Notes: generated from the sequence alone by a model not told the origin. A DNA stretch of 64,000 nucleotides from Tenggerimyces flavus (GCF_016907715.1 NZ_JAFBCM010000001.1:8455423-8519422), one strand, 5' to 3'; positions 33,513-42,050 are shown, counted from the stretch's first letter. Made by a program: numbers and translations.

Positions 33513-33770
33513 CTATTCCTTCGTGGGAAGTGGCTCGTCGGGAACAGTTCGGTCCATAGCCGCCGCACGATCGCCGACAACGACCCGCCGCAACTCAACC
33601 TTGAACTGCTTCGTGTCGACGTTCTGCTCTTCCTCCGGAAGGCTGCACGCGTACTTCAACGTCTCGAAGGCGTCGTAGTAGACCTCAGGATGCACATAGG
33701 TCCGGCAATAGCCCAGCAACGTGCCGAAGGGCTTCTCGCGATCGCGCACCCAACTATCGTTCTTACTCAG
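33513..33770 (-). pseudogene. Immunity-like paralogue C, internally deleted, CTG in place of start
   Basis: A third copy keeps the N-terminal half (WVRDREKPFGTLLGYCRTYVHPEVYY and QFKVELRRVVVGD) and the end (PDEPLPTK). It lacks the middle segment equivalent to ALFKAAEYDDGSDEAFVxRVW. Its ribosome-binding site GGAGG is intact, but the codon at the normal start position (33768-33770) is CTG instead of GTG/ATG. An internal GTG at 33749 could still start a 78-residue peptide. It appears to be a decayed member of the array, between B and the intact D. Confidence 0.65.
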
Positions 33771-33825
33771 GTTTCCTCCTGCGGCAGCGGAGCATCTGCA
33801 ATCTCAGGCCCCGTCCGAGCCGGCA

Positions 33826-34146
33826 CTAGCCCTTCGTCGGCAGCGGTTCGTCGGGGAAGAGCTGCGCCCAGACTCGCTTCACAAAGGCATCGTCGCTGCC
33901 GTCGTCGTACTGGGCAGCCTCGAAGAGAGCGTCCTTCGGCAGCCCCTCGGTATCACCCACGATCACCCGCCTGAGCTCCACCAGAAACTGCTTCGTATCC
34001 GGATGCCGCTCCTCCTCCGGAACACTCACTTGCAATCTCAATTGCTCGAGACCGCCGTAGTAGTCGTCCGGATGCAGGTACGTCCCGCAATAGCTCAGCA
34101 ACGTGCCGAATGGCTTGTCGCCACCGCGCACCCATGTGTCGGTCAT
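33826..34146 (-). CDS. Immunity-like protein, paralogue D, coupled to the toxin-like gene
   Basis: A 106-residue intact member: [20 protein letters not shown], then HPDDYYGGLEQLRLQVSVPEEE, QFLVELRRVIVGDTEGLPKD, ALFEAAQYDDGSDDAF, VKRVWAQLFPDEPLPTK. Its ATG overlaps the stop of the upstream toxin-like gene (ATGA at 34143-34146), so the pair is translationally coupled, as expected for an effector and its cognate immunity protein. Soluble and acidic. Family assignment is by pattern; the toxin link rests on gene order. Confidence 0.65.
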   Translation of the reverse strand: MTDTWVRGGDKPFGTLLSYCGTYLHPDDYYGGLEQLRLQVSVPEEERHPDTKQFLVELRRVIVGDTEGLPKDALFEAAQYDDGSDDAFVKRVWAQLFPDEPLPTKG

Positions 34147-35207
34147 CCTTCTCCTTGCACCTTCGGCGGCAGCGGATAGAACGTATGCACCTCGTATCCG
34201 CTCATGTCAGCTCTCGCCTGGAACGACACGGTGATCGTTCCATTCTCGAAGGACGAAATGGCCTCGATCTCCGGCGCAGCCCTTCCGGTCTCGCGGTGCA
34301 CCTTCTCAGCGGCTCGCTCATGATCAGCGGCCGGGTCAGAGCAGTCCTCACCGGGCTTCTTCATCTCAGCCCGCACAGCTTGCATGAAGTCGCGTCGATC
34401 ATCCATCGCCTTGCGAGTGTCGTCTCCCGACAGCTGGAAGCCACTACATGCGAGGTGACCATCGCTGTCGAGAATCTCCTCGATGGTGACGTCGCTGATC
34501 CTCTGAGGCTGAAACCCTGGCTGATATGGCCTCTCCAGCGCGGCCTTCACCTTCGGATGCTCGAGCAATCTGGCCGTTGCCACAGTGAAAGCCACCGGGT
34601 CATGGATCCGCGTCGCGTGCGCCGCGCAGAAGTGGAAGCGGTCCTGACCCTCCAAGGCGTCTGAGCCGCGCCAGTACTTGAGGTCTTCGGTCGGGCTGGC
34701 CGTGTCCAGTCTCAGTCGGGCGCGTTCGGCTTGGGCGAGGTCGTCGTTCCAGCTGTCGTGGCGCTCGGCCTGGTGGCCGCCGGCTCGCAGCTGGTCGATG
34801 TAGACCTTCTGCACGAGCGGGTCCGCGTTGTCCACGACCGACACCATCGGCTTGGTGGCCCGGTTGTCCTTGATGTAGTCCGCCAGCGACTGAGTGTCGG
34901 CTTCGGACAGCTCGCCGCCGCAATAGCGCTTCAGGACGTCGCGGGCTGTCTCGTCGCCGACGGGGGTGTCCAGGGTCCATTTCGGGCGCTCCGCCCGTTC
35001 TGACTCCACGGCGTCGGCTGCGTCGATGGCGTTGATGCGGGCCGATTCCACCGGCGAGACCGACTCCACCTTGGACTTTTCGGCATGCGCCATCGGGTTG
35101 TACACCGGCTGGGAAGGGTCCAGGGCGCGCTGGTCGGCCAGCTCCGTCAGCCGGCGGATCTCCGCGCCGGCCAACATGTCGCCGGAACTCCCCCGCAGCT
35201 CGCTCAC
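34143..35207 (-). CDS. Unknown protein, candidate toxin of the immunity array
   Basis: A 354-residue hydrophilic protein with no signal peptide, no membrane helix and no motif I can assign to a known toxin. Visible features are a helical N-terminal region ([20 protein letters not shown], then [20 protein letters not shown]), a central globular stretch with [20 protein letters not shown], and a Cys/His-containing core ([17 protein letters not shown]). A beta-rich end follows ([28 protein letters not shown]). It is first in a five-gene leftward unit followed by four immunity-like paralogues, with direct ATGA coupling to the first. It may be an effector that has lost its export domain. GTG 35207 start; ATG 35177 possible. 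It looks less GC-rich than its neighbours. Confidence 0.5.
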   Translation of the reverse strand: MSELRGSSGDMLAGAEIRRLTELADQRALDPSQPVYNPMAHAEKSKVESVSPVESARINAIDAADAVESERAERPKWTLDTPVGDETARDVLKRYCGGELSEADTQSLADYIKDNRATKPMVSVVDNADPLVQKVYIDQLRAGGHQAERHDSWNDDLAQAERARLRLDTASPTEDLKYWRGSDALEGQDRFHFCAAHATRIHDPVAFTVATARLLEHPKVKAALERPYQPGFQPQRISDVTIEEILDSDGHLACSGFQLSGDDTRKAMDDRRDFMQAVRAEMKKPGEDCSDPAADHERAAEKVHRETGRAAPEIEAISSFENGTITVSFQARADMSGYEVHTFYPLPPKVQGEG

Positions 35208-35239
35208 GCGCCCAGCATCGCACGTGCGAGCATGGCCCC

Positions 35240-36445
35240 GTGAGTACCGAGCGCATCGTCAGCCTCGGCGCCGGCGCGACTGGGCTGGCGCCCACGCCCA
35301 CATACGAGCGCGGCGGCGGGGACGAGCTGGCCACGCAGGACATGGTCCTCAACATCGGCCCGCAGCACCCCGCCACCCACGGCGTCCTCCGGCTCCGCAT
35401 CACCCTCGACGGCGAGCGCATCGTCGCCTGCGAGCCGATCGTCGGCTACATGCACCGCGGCGCCGAGAAGCTCTTCGAGGTACGCGACTACCGCCAGATC
35501 ATCGTGCTCGCCAACCGCCACGACTGGCTGTCCGCGTTCTCCTCCGAGCTCGGCGTCGTCCTCGCCGTCGAGCGCATGCTCGGCATGGAGGTCCCCGTCC
35601 GCGCGATCTGGGCGCGTACGTTGCTCGCCGAACTCAACCGCGTGCTCAACCACCTGATGTTCCTCGGCAGCTACCCGCTCGAGGTCGGCGCGATCACCCC
35701 GATCTTCTACGCGTTCCGCGAACGCGAGACCCTCCAGCACGTCATGGAGGAGATCTCCGGCGGCCGCATGCACTATATGTTCAACCGGGTTGGCGGCCTC
35801 AAGGAGGACCTGCCCGCCGGCTGGCTCGATCGTGTCGAAGCCGCCCTCACTGCGGTACGGATTCGCCTTCCCCAGTTGGAGAATCTCGTCTTCGGCAACG
35901 AGATCTTCCGCGCCCGCACCCGCGGCGTCGGCGTGGTCTCCCCCGAGCTCGTGCACGCGTACGGCATCTCCGGCCCTATCGCGCGAGCCGCCGGCGTCGA
36001 TCTCGATCTGCGCCGCGACGAGCCGTACCTCGCCTACGCCGAGTTGTTCGCTCCCGGTGGCCCCGGCCACGTCGTCACCCGCACGGAGGGCGACTGCTTC
36101 GCCCGCTTCGACGTCCTCCGCGAACAGGTCCACGTCTCCCTCGACCTCGCCGACGCCTGCCTCGACCGCCTCCGCACGCTTCCCGCCGGGCCGATCAACG
36201 TACGGTTGCCCAAGATCCTCAAGGCACCTGAAGGTCACACGTACGCCTGGACAGAGAATCCCCTTGGCCTGAACGGATATTTCCTCGTCTCCCGCGGCGA
36301 GAAGACGCCGTGGCGGCTGAAGCTACGTTCGGCCTCGTTCAACAACATCGCCGTGCTGCCCGAGCTCGTCCCCGGCTGCGTCGTCGCCGACCTGGTCGCG
36401 ATTCTCGGCTCGATGTTCTTCGTGGTCGGCGACATCGACAAGTAG
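35240..36445 (+). CDS. nuoD: NuoD-like complex I 49-kDa subunit, orphan
   Basis: A 401-residue homologue of the NADH-quinone oxidoreductase subunit D. Conserved segments include [70 protein letters not shown] and the C-terminal [17 protein letters not shown]. The GPxHPxxHG loop that lines the quinone site is intact. It is not in a nuo operon: neighbours are the toxin-like gene and an MFS pump. Some residues differ from typical NuoD (for example the DYxxxxxN segment reads [14 protein letters not shown]). It is likely a second copy of unknown role. GTG start at 35240. Its end overlaps the MFS gene by 123 bp. Confidence 0.88.
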   Translation: MSTERIVSLGAGATGLAPTPTYERGGGDELATQDMVLNIGPQHPATHGVLRLRITLDGERIVACEPIVGYMHRGAEKLFEVRDYRQIIVLANRHDWLSAFSSELGVVLAVERMLGMEVPVRAIWARTLLAELNRVLNHLMFLGSYPLEVGAITPIFYAFRERETLQHVMEEISGGRMHYMFNRVGGLKEDLPAGWLDRVEAALTAVRIRLPQLENLVFGNEIFRARTRGVGVVSPELVHAYGISGPIARAAGVDLDLRRDEPYLAYAELFAPGGPGHVVTRTEGDCFARFDVLREQVHVSLDLADACLDRLRTLPAGPINVRLPKILKAPEGHTYAWTENPLGLNGYFLVSRGEKTPWRLKLRSASFNNIAVLPELVPGCVVADLVAILGSMFFVVGDIDK

Positions 36446-37789
36446 CCGCGGGTACGCCAGCGCCGCGATCGTCGCGACCACCATGGCAACTGCTGACATC
36501 GCGAACGCCGCGGTGTAGCCGTTCTCGCCCGGCATCGCCGCCACGACGGCAGCCGCGCTCTGCGTGCCGAGCGAACCGCCGATCGTCCGCATGATCGTGT
36601 TGATGCCGGTCGCCTCGCCGGTCTGGCGCGGATCGACCGCGGTGACGATGAGGTTGGCGACGGCGGCGAACGCGAAGCCGGTCGCGATGCCCAGCACCGC
36701 CGAGCCGGCGTAGATCGTCCAGGCCAGGTCGTGCGCGAACGCGAACAGCGCGAACCCCAACACACCGATCGTCGTCGCCAGCACCAGCGGCGTCTTGAAC
36801 CCCGCCTTGGCCCCGAGCCGCCCAGCGATCGGACCCGCGGCGAGCATGCCGGCGGCCATCGGCAGGAGGAACAACCCGGCCTCGACGACCGACGCCCCGA
36901 ATGCGCTGCCGACGTACAGCGGGATCAGCGTGAACGTCCCGAACATGCCGAACCCGATGATGAGCGTCGCCACGTTCGTCGTGAGGATCGGGCGGCGGCT
37001 CAGCAAGCGTACGTCGACGAGGGGTTGGCGGATCCGGCGCTCGGCGAGGACGAACGCGACGAGCAGTCCCGCGGCGGCGACGAGCAGCGCGGTGATCGCG
37101 ACCGCGTTCCACACCCGACTCTGGCTGATCGCGAGCAGCAACAAGGTGAGCCCGGCGCTCAGCAGGATCGCTCCGACGACGTCCACGCGACCGGGCGAAC
37201 GGACCGACGACTCGGGCACGAATGCCGCGACCATGGCGATCGATGCGACGATCACGACGAGCCCGAGCCAGAAGATCCACTGCCAGCCCAGGCTGGCCAC
37301 GATCAGGCCGGAGACCACGAGGCCGACGCCGAAGCCCACGCCGAACGTGGCGCTGATCCAGCCGATCGCGATGGGTACGCGATCGCGCGGGAACACGTCG
37401 CGAACGATCCCGATCGCCAGCGGCATCGTGGCTGCGCCGAGGCCTTGGATCGCCCTCGCGGCGATGAGGACGCCGATCGAGCTCGCCATCGCGGCGATCA
37501 GGGTGCCGATGCCGAACACCAGTAGGGCGACGAGCAGCATGCGGCGCTTGCCGAACATGTCGCCGAGCCGGCCCAGCAGCCCGGTGGCGACGGAGGCCGT
37601 GAGGAGGAACGCGCTCAGCACCCACGGCACGACGGTCGTCGAGGCGTCCAACTGGCGTTGGAGATCGGGGAGCGCGGGTACCACGAGCGTCTGCATCAGC
37701 GAGAACGCCAGGACGGCGGTCAGCAGGGCCGCGAATGCCCCGCCGACATCGCGTCTCGGTGTATCAATGCCCGTTGGATTCGATGTCAT
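36323..37789 (-). CDS. DHA2-type MFS transporter
   Basis: A 488-residue efflux protein with a predicted 14-helix arrangement. Motif A is [20 protein letters not shown]; motif C region is [20 protein letters not shown] and SLGWQWIFW; motif B-like [16 protein letters not shown] is present. It is divergent from a MarR regulator, the usual local control of such pumps. The last ~40 residues (from [15 protein letters not shown]) are acidic and lie antisense to the 3' end of nuoD. They follow the last helix and may be a readthrough tail. The substrate is unknown. Confidence 0.9.
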   Translation of the reverse strand: MTSNPTGIDTPRRDVGGAFAALLTAVLAFSLMQTLVVPALPDLQRQLDASTTVVPWVLSAFLLTASVATGLLGRLGDMFGKRRMLLVALLVFGIGTLIAAMASSIGVLIAARAIQGLGAATMPLAIGIVRDVFPRDRVPIAIGWISATFGVGFGVGLVVSGLIVASLGWQWIFWLGLVVIVASIAMVAAFVPESSVRSPGRVDVVGAILLSAGLTLLLLAISQSRVWNAVAITALLVAAAGLLVAFVLAERRIRQPLVDVRLLSRRPILTTNVATLIIGFGMFGTFTLIPLYVGSAFGASVVEAGLFLLPMAAGMLAAGPIAGRLGAKAGFKTPLVLATTIGVLGFALFAFAHDLAWTIYAGSAVLGIATGFAFAAVANLIVTAVDPRQTGEATGINTIMRTIGGSLGTQSAAAVVAAMPGENGYTAAFAMSAVAMVVATIAALAYPRLLVDVADHEEHRAENRDQVGDDAAGDELGQHGDVVERGRT

Positions 37790-37843
37790 GCAGATATAGT
37801 TACATCATGACATCCTTTCCGCCAAGCACGATGCCTGCTGGAT

Positions 37844-38335
37844 ATGATGCCCGCCATGGATGATGCCGGGGTGCGACCGCCAAGCCTGCTTGGACTGCAG
37901 TCGTACCTGGCCGGGCACGTGTCCCGGATCGGGCGACTGGCGTTGAGCGGGGTGCTGGACGACCACCGGCTGAAGTTCCCCGAGTTCGCGGCGCTCCTGG
38001 CGCTGCAGGACTTCGGGCCGATGCCGCAGTTCGAGGTGGCCGAGCGGCTGGACCTCAACCGGAGCCACCTGGTGGGCTATCTGGACGCGCTCGAGGGGAT
38101 GGGGTACGTCGAACGGTTCCGTGACCAACGGGATCGACGGCGGCAGCTGGTGGGGCTGACGGACAGCGGGAAGGGCTTCACGAAGCGGCTGATGGTGTTG
38201 GCGCGCAAGACGCAGACGGAGTACCTGGCGGTGCTGTCGAAGGCCGAGCAGGCGACGTTGGCCGAGCTGCTGACCAGGGTCCTGCGGGCCTACGACCAGA
38301 AGCGGACCGGCAAGCCGGACCAGCCAGCCGACTAG
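37844..38335 (+). CDS. MarR-family transcriptional regulator
   Basis: A 163-residue winged-helix regulator: LALQDFGPMPQFEVAERLDLNRSHLVGYLDALEGMGYVERFRDQRDRRRQLVGLTDSGKGF contains the HTH and the wing with the conserved DxRDRR motif. N- and C-terminal helices form the dimer. ATG 37844 or 37856 are both possible. It is divergent from the MFS pump at 36323-37789 and probably represses it in response to a ligand. The AT-rich 54-bp gap between them (ATATAGTTACATCATGACAT) probably holds both promoters and the operator. Confidence 0.9.
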   Translation: MMPAMDDAGVRPPSLLGLQSYLAGHVSRIGRLALSGVLDDHRLKFPEFAALLALQDFGPMPQFEVAERLDLNRSHLVGYLDALEGMGYVERFRDQRDRRRQLVGLTDSGKGFTKRLMVLARKTQTEYLAVLSKAEQATLAELLTRVLRAYDQKRTGKPDQPAD

Positions 38336-38440
38336 CGCCTGCGACGAACGTGTCTGGAGCGACGCAATGGCATCTCGGCATGGCTGACGAGCAGGCCGCC
38401 CCGGATGCTCCTGGATGCCTCTCCGGTGGCTCCCAGCGAC

Positions 38441-38472
38441 GGCAAATGATCATGTTTACATGATCATTTGCC
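38441..38472. repeat. 32-bp perfect palindrome, copy 2
   Basis: Identical in all 32 bp to 1264-1295 and again preceded by GCGAC. It lies between the convergent MarR gene (ends 38335) and the alanine-rich membrane protein gene (ends 38573), at the edge of the conserved folate block. Terminator role or recombination endpoint; see findings. Confidence 0.9.
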
Positions 38473-38572
38473 GCTCTACCTGGGATACACCCCTGGTAGA
38501 GCACCCAAACGCCAGGTAAAGCGGCATTCGCGAAGCGCTGCTCACCTTGCTGCGCGAGACGCGCAGCTCCCA

Positions 38573-39214
38573 TTAGGCAGTCTCTTCGGCCGCTGGGGCT
38601 TCCGCGGCTTCGTCGGACTCCGCTGCCTCCGCCTTGGCCTTCGCTTCGTCGGCGGCCTCGGCTGCGGCGATGAGCTCGGCGAGCTTGGCGCGTTCCTCGA
38701 AGGCGATCAGATCGACGACCGTGGGGGCGTCGCGGAGGTTCTCCCACAGTTCCGGCGTCTCAGTCTGAGCGGCGACCGAACCCAGCTCCACCACCACCGG
38801 CAGCGGCGAGGCGATGCCGTTGGTTGCCGGCTCAGCAAGCGGCACCTCGGCGACCTCGGCGACCTCGGCGACCTCGGCGACAGGCTCCGCGGCGAGTTCC
38901 TCACCGGTGAGCGGCAGCGTCACGCCGCTGGTCGCCTCCACCTGCTCGCGCACGCGGGCGGCGTACATCGTCATGTACGAGCGCGCGAGGCTCGCCCGGT
39001 CGGCGCCGTGGTCGCGGCGGGCGTTGACGAGCTCCCGGTCGAACAGGATGACGGCCAGGACGCCGATCGCCAGCGCCATCACCGCGGTGACTTGGAGGAG
39101 AACGGTCTGGCCGCGATAGACGGCGAACCCGACCAGCGCGGCCACCGCCAACAACAAGGGAGTAGCCAACAGCCTCGCCAGGCTGTGGCTCCGGTGGTGA
39201 CCGCCGACACTCAT
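38573..39214 (-). CDS. Alanine-rich membrane protein of the folate cluster (Rv3604c-like)
   Basis: A 213-residue protein with two membrane helices (LLATPLLLAVAALVGFAVY and QVTAVMALAIGVLAVILF), a conserved juxtamembrane segment (FDRELVNARRDHGADRASLARSY) and a long Ala/Glu-rich cytoplasmic tail. The tail includes four 9-bp tandem repeats encoding AEV units. From position it corresponds to the M. tuberculosis gene between the DUF3180 protein and the DUF2520 protein. Function is unknown. In relatives the DUF2520 and panC genes follow directly on the same strand; here they do not, and the 32-bp palindrome lies 100 bp beyond its stop. Confidence 0.8.
   Translation of the reverse strand: MSVGGHHRSHSLARLLATPLLLAVAALVGFAVYRGQTVLLQVTAVMALAIGVLAVILFDRELVNARRDHGADRASLARSYMTMYAARVREQVEATSGVTLPLTGEELAAEPVAEVAEVAEVAEVPLAEPATNGIASPLPVVVELGSVAAQTETPELWENLRDAPTVVDLIAFEERAKLAELIAAAEAADEAKAKAEAAESDEAAEAPAAEETA
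38844..38879 (-). repeat. Tandem repeat 4 x 9 bp in coding sequence
   Basis: ACCTCGGCG is repeated four times exactly. On the coding strand it gives successive AEV units in the tail of the membrane protein. Copy number is likely to vary by slippage without changing the frame. Confidence 0.9.
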
Positions 39215-39398
39215 AGCGCCGACATTACGATGTGTGACCGGGATCCGCTAGCACCCCCTGCCCAATCGGCCTGTCGGCCACGCAAAGTAGTCAATCGACC
39301 ACAAAACGGGCGACGCTCTGTGTCCACGTCACGTTCACCCGTCAGACAGCGCGTCACCGGGCTGGCTATCAGGCCCGGACCGCTTCGTTGCCTTGGGG

Positions 39399-39414
39399 TG
39401 TGAGGCCTGTCACA
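39399..39414. promoter_or_regulatory. Perfect Crp/GlxR-type site
   Basis: TGTGAGGCCTGTCACA matches TGTGA-N6-TCACA at all ten positions and is a near-palindrome throughout. It ends 8 bp before the small membrane protein ATG at 39423 and lies about 185 bp upstream of the divergent gene at 39214. At this distance it would block the small gene or its ribosome site, or the start may be read from a promoter overlapping the site. Confidence 0.6.
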
Positions 39415-39422
39415 CTGCGGCC

Positions 39423-39596
39423 ATGGTGTGGATCTGGATCCTGCTCGGCGTCGTGATCTTGCTGATCGTGGGCTACGTCGTCGACCGACGCTATTCCGTT
39501 GGCCCGTGGCACGACCGCGCCGAACGTGACGCGTTCGGCGACACCCAGCCGAAGGGCAACGAACAGCTACCGCCGTCTGGCCCCGTCAGCCTCTAG
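39423..39596 (+). CDS. Small single-pass membrane protein
   Basis: A 57-residue protein: one N-terminal helix (WIWILLGVVILLIVGYVVD) followed by a charged tail (RRYSVGPWHDRAERDAFGD) ending in a Pro-rich segment. No family recognised. ATG 39423 is chosen because an upstream in-frame start would place non-hydrophobic residues before the helix. It is preceded by a perfect Crp-type palindrome. The stop overlaps the end of the DUF3180 gene by 4 bp. Coding status is supported by the clean helix and good start but not by a family match. Confidence 0.55.
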   Translation: MVWIWILLGVVILLIVGYVVDRRYSVGPWHDRAERDAFGDTQPKGNEQLPPSGPVSL

Positions 39597-40093
39597 TGGC
39601 GGTGGTTCGACCCTGTCGCTGGCGAGTCGTCCGTCGCGGGGTCGTCAGGCCCCTTGGGCACCTTGCAGGCCCGTTCCAGCAGCAACCCACCCACAGCGAC
39701 CAGCAGGCCGGCAACCGCGGCCAGCAGGCCCAGCACGACCCGGTCGCGGCCCGTCGAGGTGCCGTACTCAGCTACGAAGTGCAGCGCGAAGCCGACGTAC
39801 GCCCCGCCGACCAGCGCCCCGACCAGCGCCGACGCCTTGGCCAGCACCAGCAGGCGAACGGCCAGGAGCGGCTCCACCCAGCGGTGCTTGCGCTGCAGCC
39901 GGTCGTACATGTACCAGGCGCCGGCGAACAGCAGCGCGGCGAAGAAGGCCAGCCCCGCGGCGGCCGACCAGGGCGCGCGCGGCACCGTCCCACCGGTCGC
40001 CTCGATGATCGACACCCCCGACCAGCCCACCGCCCCGCCGAGCAGGACGAGGCCGACGACGAGCGGGATCGAGGTGGTCCGAACCGGGTTCAC
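39593..40093 (-). CDS. DUF3180 membrane protein
   Basis: A 166-residue protein with four predicted helices: PLVVGLVLLGGAVGWSGV, AAGLAFFAALLFAGAWYMYD, ALVGALVGGAYVGFALHFVA and LGLLAAVAGLLVAVGGLLLE. The loop RLQRKHRWVEPLLAVRLLVLAKASA is the conserved part of DUF3180. From synteny it is the Rv3605c counterpart downstream of folK. GTG at 40093 is used as start; a longer frame overlaps folK and is unlikely. Function is unknown; cotranscription with folate genes is conserved in actinobacteria. Confidence 0.85.
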   Translation of the reverse strand: MNPVRTTSIPLVVGLVLLGGAVGWSGVSIIEATGGTVPRAPWSAAAGLAFFAALLFAGAWYMYDRLQRKHRWVEPLLAVRLLVLAKASALVGALVGGAYVGFALHFVAEYGTSTGRDRVVLGLLAAVAGLLVAVGGLLLERACKVPKGPDDPATDDSPATGSNHRH

Positions 40094-40127
40094 TCTTCGA
40101 TTCTCGCGTATGGACCCAAGGAACCGC

Positions 40128-40697
40128 TCAGTCGTCGAGCCGGAGCTCGAGCCCGTCCACCCGCGTGAGCGTCGAGGTGTCCACCGAACGAGCCAGCTCC
40201 GCCACCTTGCCATGCCCCGGAACCTCGCCGTCGGGGTCGACGTGCGACCACGGGATCAGCACGAACGAGCGCTCGTGCGCCCGCGGATGCGGCAGCACGA
40301 AGTCCTCCTCGTCGATCACCTTGTCGCCGACGACGATGAGGTCGACGTCCAACGTACGAGGCGCGCCCCGCACCGTACGTACGCGACCGAACGCGTCCTC
40401 AACAGCCAACGCACGTTCAAGAATCGTCCGTGCCTGCAGGGTGGTGTCCGCGACCACGATCGCGTTCAGGAAGTCCGGCGACTCGTCCGGGCTGCCGATC
40501 GCGGGGTTCTCGTAGATCGGCGAGACACCGACGATATGCAGCTCGGGCGTGTCCGCCAGTGCGTTCAACGCGCCTTGCAGATTGGCGGCGCGATCGCCGA
40601 GATTGCTGCCCAACGCGAGCACGACCCGACGGATCGGACGCAGCCCGCCCGTCAGGGTGTCGGCATCGATGATGTGGGGGTTCGGCGTCTCGGTCAC
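40128..40697 (-). CDS. folK: 2-amino-4-hydroxy-6-hydroxymethyldihydropteridine pyrophosphokinase
   Basis: A 189-residue HPPK, which transfers pyrophosphate from ATP to the pterin before FolP acts. Motifs are VVLALGSNLGDRAANLQ, SPIYENPAIG, PDFLNAIV, then RVRTVRGAPRTLDVDLIVVGD, with the DxD metal pair in TLDVDL, and LPHPRAHERSFVLIPW. The first ~23 residues are an extension typical of actinobacterial FolK. The GTG start overlaps the folB stop (GTGA at 40694-40697). Length is normal. Confidence 0.95.
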   Translation of the reverse strand: MTETPNPHIIDADTLTGGLRPIRRVVLALGSNLGDRAANLQGALNALADTPELHIVGVSPIYENPAIGSPDESPDFLNAIVVADTTLQARTILERALAVEDAFGRVRTVRGAPRTLDVDLIVVGDKVIDEEDFVLPHPRAHERSFVLIPWSHVDPDGEVPGHGKVAELARSVDTSTLTRVDGLELRLDD

Positions 40698-41056
40698 GTG
40701 CGGCTCCGGTGAATGGTCACGGCGATGTCGTCGAACGGCACCCCGACCGGGGCCTGGGGCTTGTGCACGGTCACCTCGACGTCGTTCACCTTGGGTTCGG
40801 CGAGACAGACGTCCGCGACGCGTTTGGCCAGGGTCTCGATCAGGTTCACAGGATCAGTGCCGACCGCTTCCACGACGCGGCCAGCCAGGGACGAGTAGTC
40901 GACGGTCTCGGCGAGGTCGTCGGTCTTGGCCGCGGCGCGGGTGTCCACGCCCAGCACGACATCGACGACGAACGGTTGCCCGTTCAGGCGCTCCTCGGGC
41001 AGGACTCCGTGATGGCCGAAAGCCTGAAGCCCTCGCAGAGCGATCCGATCTCCCAT
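40694..41056 (-). CDS. folB: Dihydroneopterin aldolase
   Basis: A 120-residue FolB, converting dihydroneopterin to the hydroxymethyl pterin and glycolaldehyde. Motifs are IALRGLQAFGHHGVLPEERLNGQPFVVD (catalytic Glu in the E-E-R-L-N-G-Q stretch), DLAETVDYSSLAG, LIETLAKRVADVCL and VTVHKPQAPVGVPFDDI with the active-site Lys. ATG 41056 gives the normal length. It is separated from folP by 124 bp containing a strong GGAGGTGGG-like ribosome site region. Confidence 0.95.
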   Translation of the reverse strand: MGDRIALRGLQAFGHHGVLPEERLNGQPFVVDVVLGVDTRAAAKTDDLAETVDYSSLAGRVVEAVGTDPVNLIETLAKRVADVCLAEPKVNDVEVTVHKPQAPVGVPFDDIAVTIHRSRT

Positions 41057-41180
41057 CGTGCGTCCCACCTCCTGCCTGACCCCATACCGCCGACCCCGCG
41101 GAAGACAGTACCGACGTATGCCAACCATCCGACCACCCGTGTGCCCCTCGTCACCTGGCTGGGAACGGTGGGATTGCCGA

Positions 41181-42050
41181 TCAGACCCCGTGGGGTTCGG
41201 CCGCCCAGCGTGCGGCGACCCGGACCGCGTCGAGCGACGGTCGTACGGCATGTACCCGTACGCACCACGCCCCAGCCATCGCGGCCAATGCCGATGTCGC
41301 CGAACTCGCGTCGTCGCGATCTCGGGTGGGGCGCAGGTCGCCCGTTTCTTGATCCGCTAGCAGCCTACCCAGGAATGTCTTGCGCGACGCGGCGACGAGC
41401 ACGGGGAGTTCGAGCTGATGCAGCCGGTCCAGGCCAGCGAGGATCGTCCAGTTGTGGTCGGCGGTCTTGGCGTACCCCAGGCCGGGGTCGATCGCGAGCT
41501 TGTTGCGGTCGATTCCGGCCTGCTCGGCCGCCTTGATCCGCGGGGCGAGCTCCTCGACGACCTCCTCCACGACGTTGGCGTACGTGGCGCGCGACTGCAT
41601 GTCGTGGGAGTGGCCGCGCCAGTGCATACAGACGTACGCGACGCCTGTCTCGGCCACGAGGGGGAGCATCCGCTCGTCGGCCAGGCCGCCGGAGACGTCG
41701 TTGATGGCTCTGGCGCCAGCGTCGATCGCCTGGCGGGCGACGTTCGCGCGCATGGTGTCGACGGAGACGAGGGCGCCTTCGGCGGCGAGCGCGGTGACGA
41801 CGGGGATGACGCGGCGGAGCTCCTCTTCCTCGCTGGGACGCTCGGCGCCAGGGCGGGTGGACTCACCGCCGACGTCGAGGAGGTCGGCTCCGTCCTCGAC
41901 GAGCTGCCTTCCGTGGGCGATGGCCTTGTCGGGCTCGAGCCAGAGGCCGCCGTCGGAGAACGAGTCGGGGGTGACGTTCACCACACCCATGACCAGGGTG
42001 CGGGGCGGCGTCGGGAGGCCGTCGACGTAGCGAGCCGGTCGTCCGATCAT
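41181..42050 (-). CDS. folP: Dihydropteroate synthase
   Basis: A 289-residue DHPS, joining the pterin pyrophosphate with p-aminobenzoate; the sulfonamide target. Signatures are LVMGVVNVTPDSFSDGG, GADLLDVGGESTRPGA, RAINDVSGG, then KLAIDPGLGYAKT and ASRKTFLG. The C-terminal VRVHAVRPSLDAVRV contains the HDV-like motif as HAV. Length is normal. It probably begins a transcript from the 42051-42317 gap or follows from folE by readthrough of the 42694-42727 hairpin. Confidence 0.95.
   Translation of the reverse strand: MIGRPARYVDGLPTPPRTLVMGVVNVTPDSFSDGGLWLEPDKAIAHGRQLVEDGADLLDVGGESTRPGAERPSEEEELRRVIPVVTALAAEGALVSVDTMRANVARQAIDAGARAINDVSGGLADERMLPLVAETGVAYVCMHWRGHSHDMQSRATYANVVEEVVEELAPRIKAAEQAGIDRNKLAIDPGLGYAKTADHNWTILAGLDRLHQLELPVLVAASRKTFLGRLLADQETGDLRPTRDRDDASSATSALAAMAGAWCVRVHAVRPSLDAVRVAARWAAEPHGV

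Noticed and set aside
38844..38879. Regularly spaced repeats that could suggest a CRISPR-like array
   Set aside because: The 9-bp units are contiguous without spacers and in frame in a coding region; a simple tandem repeat.
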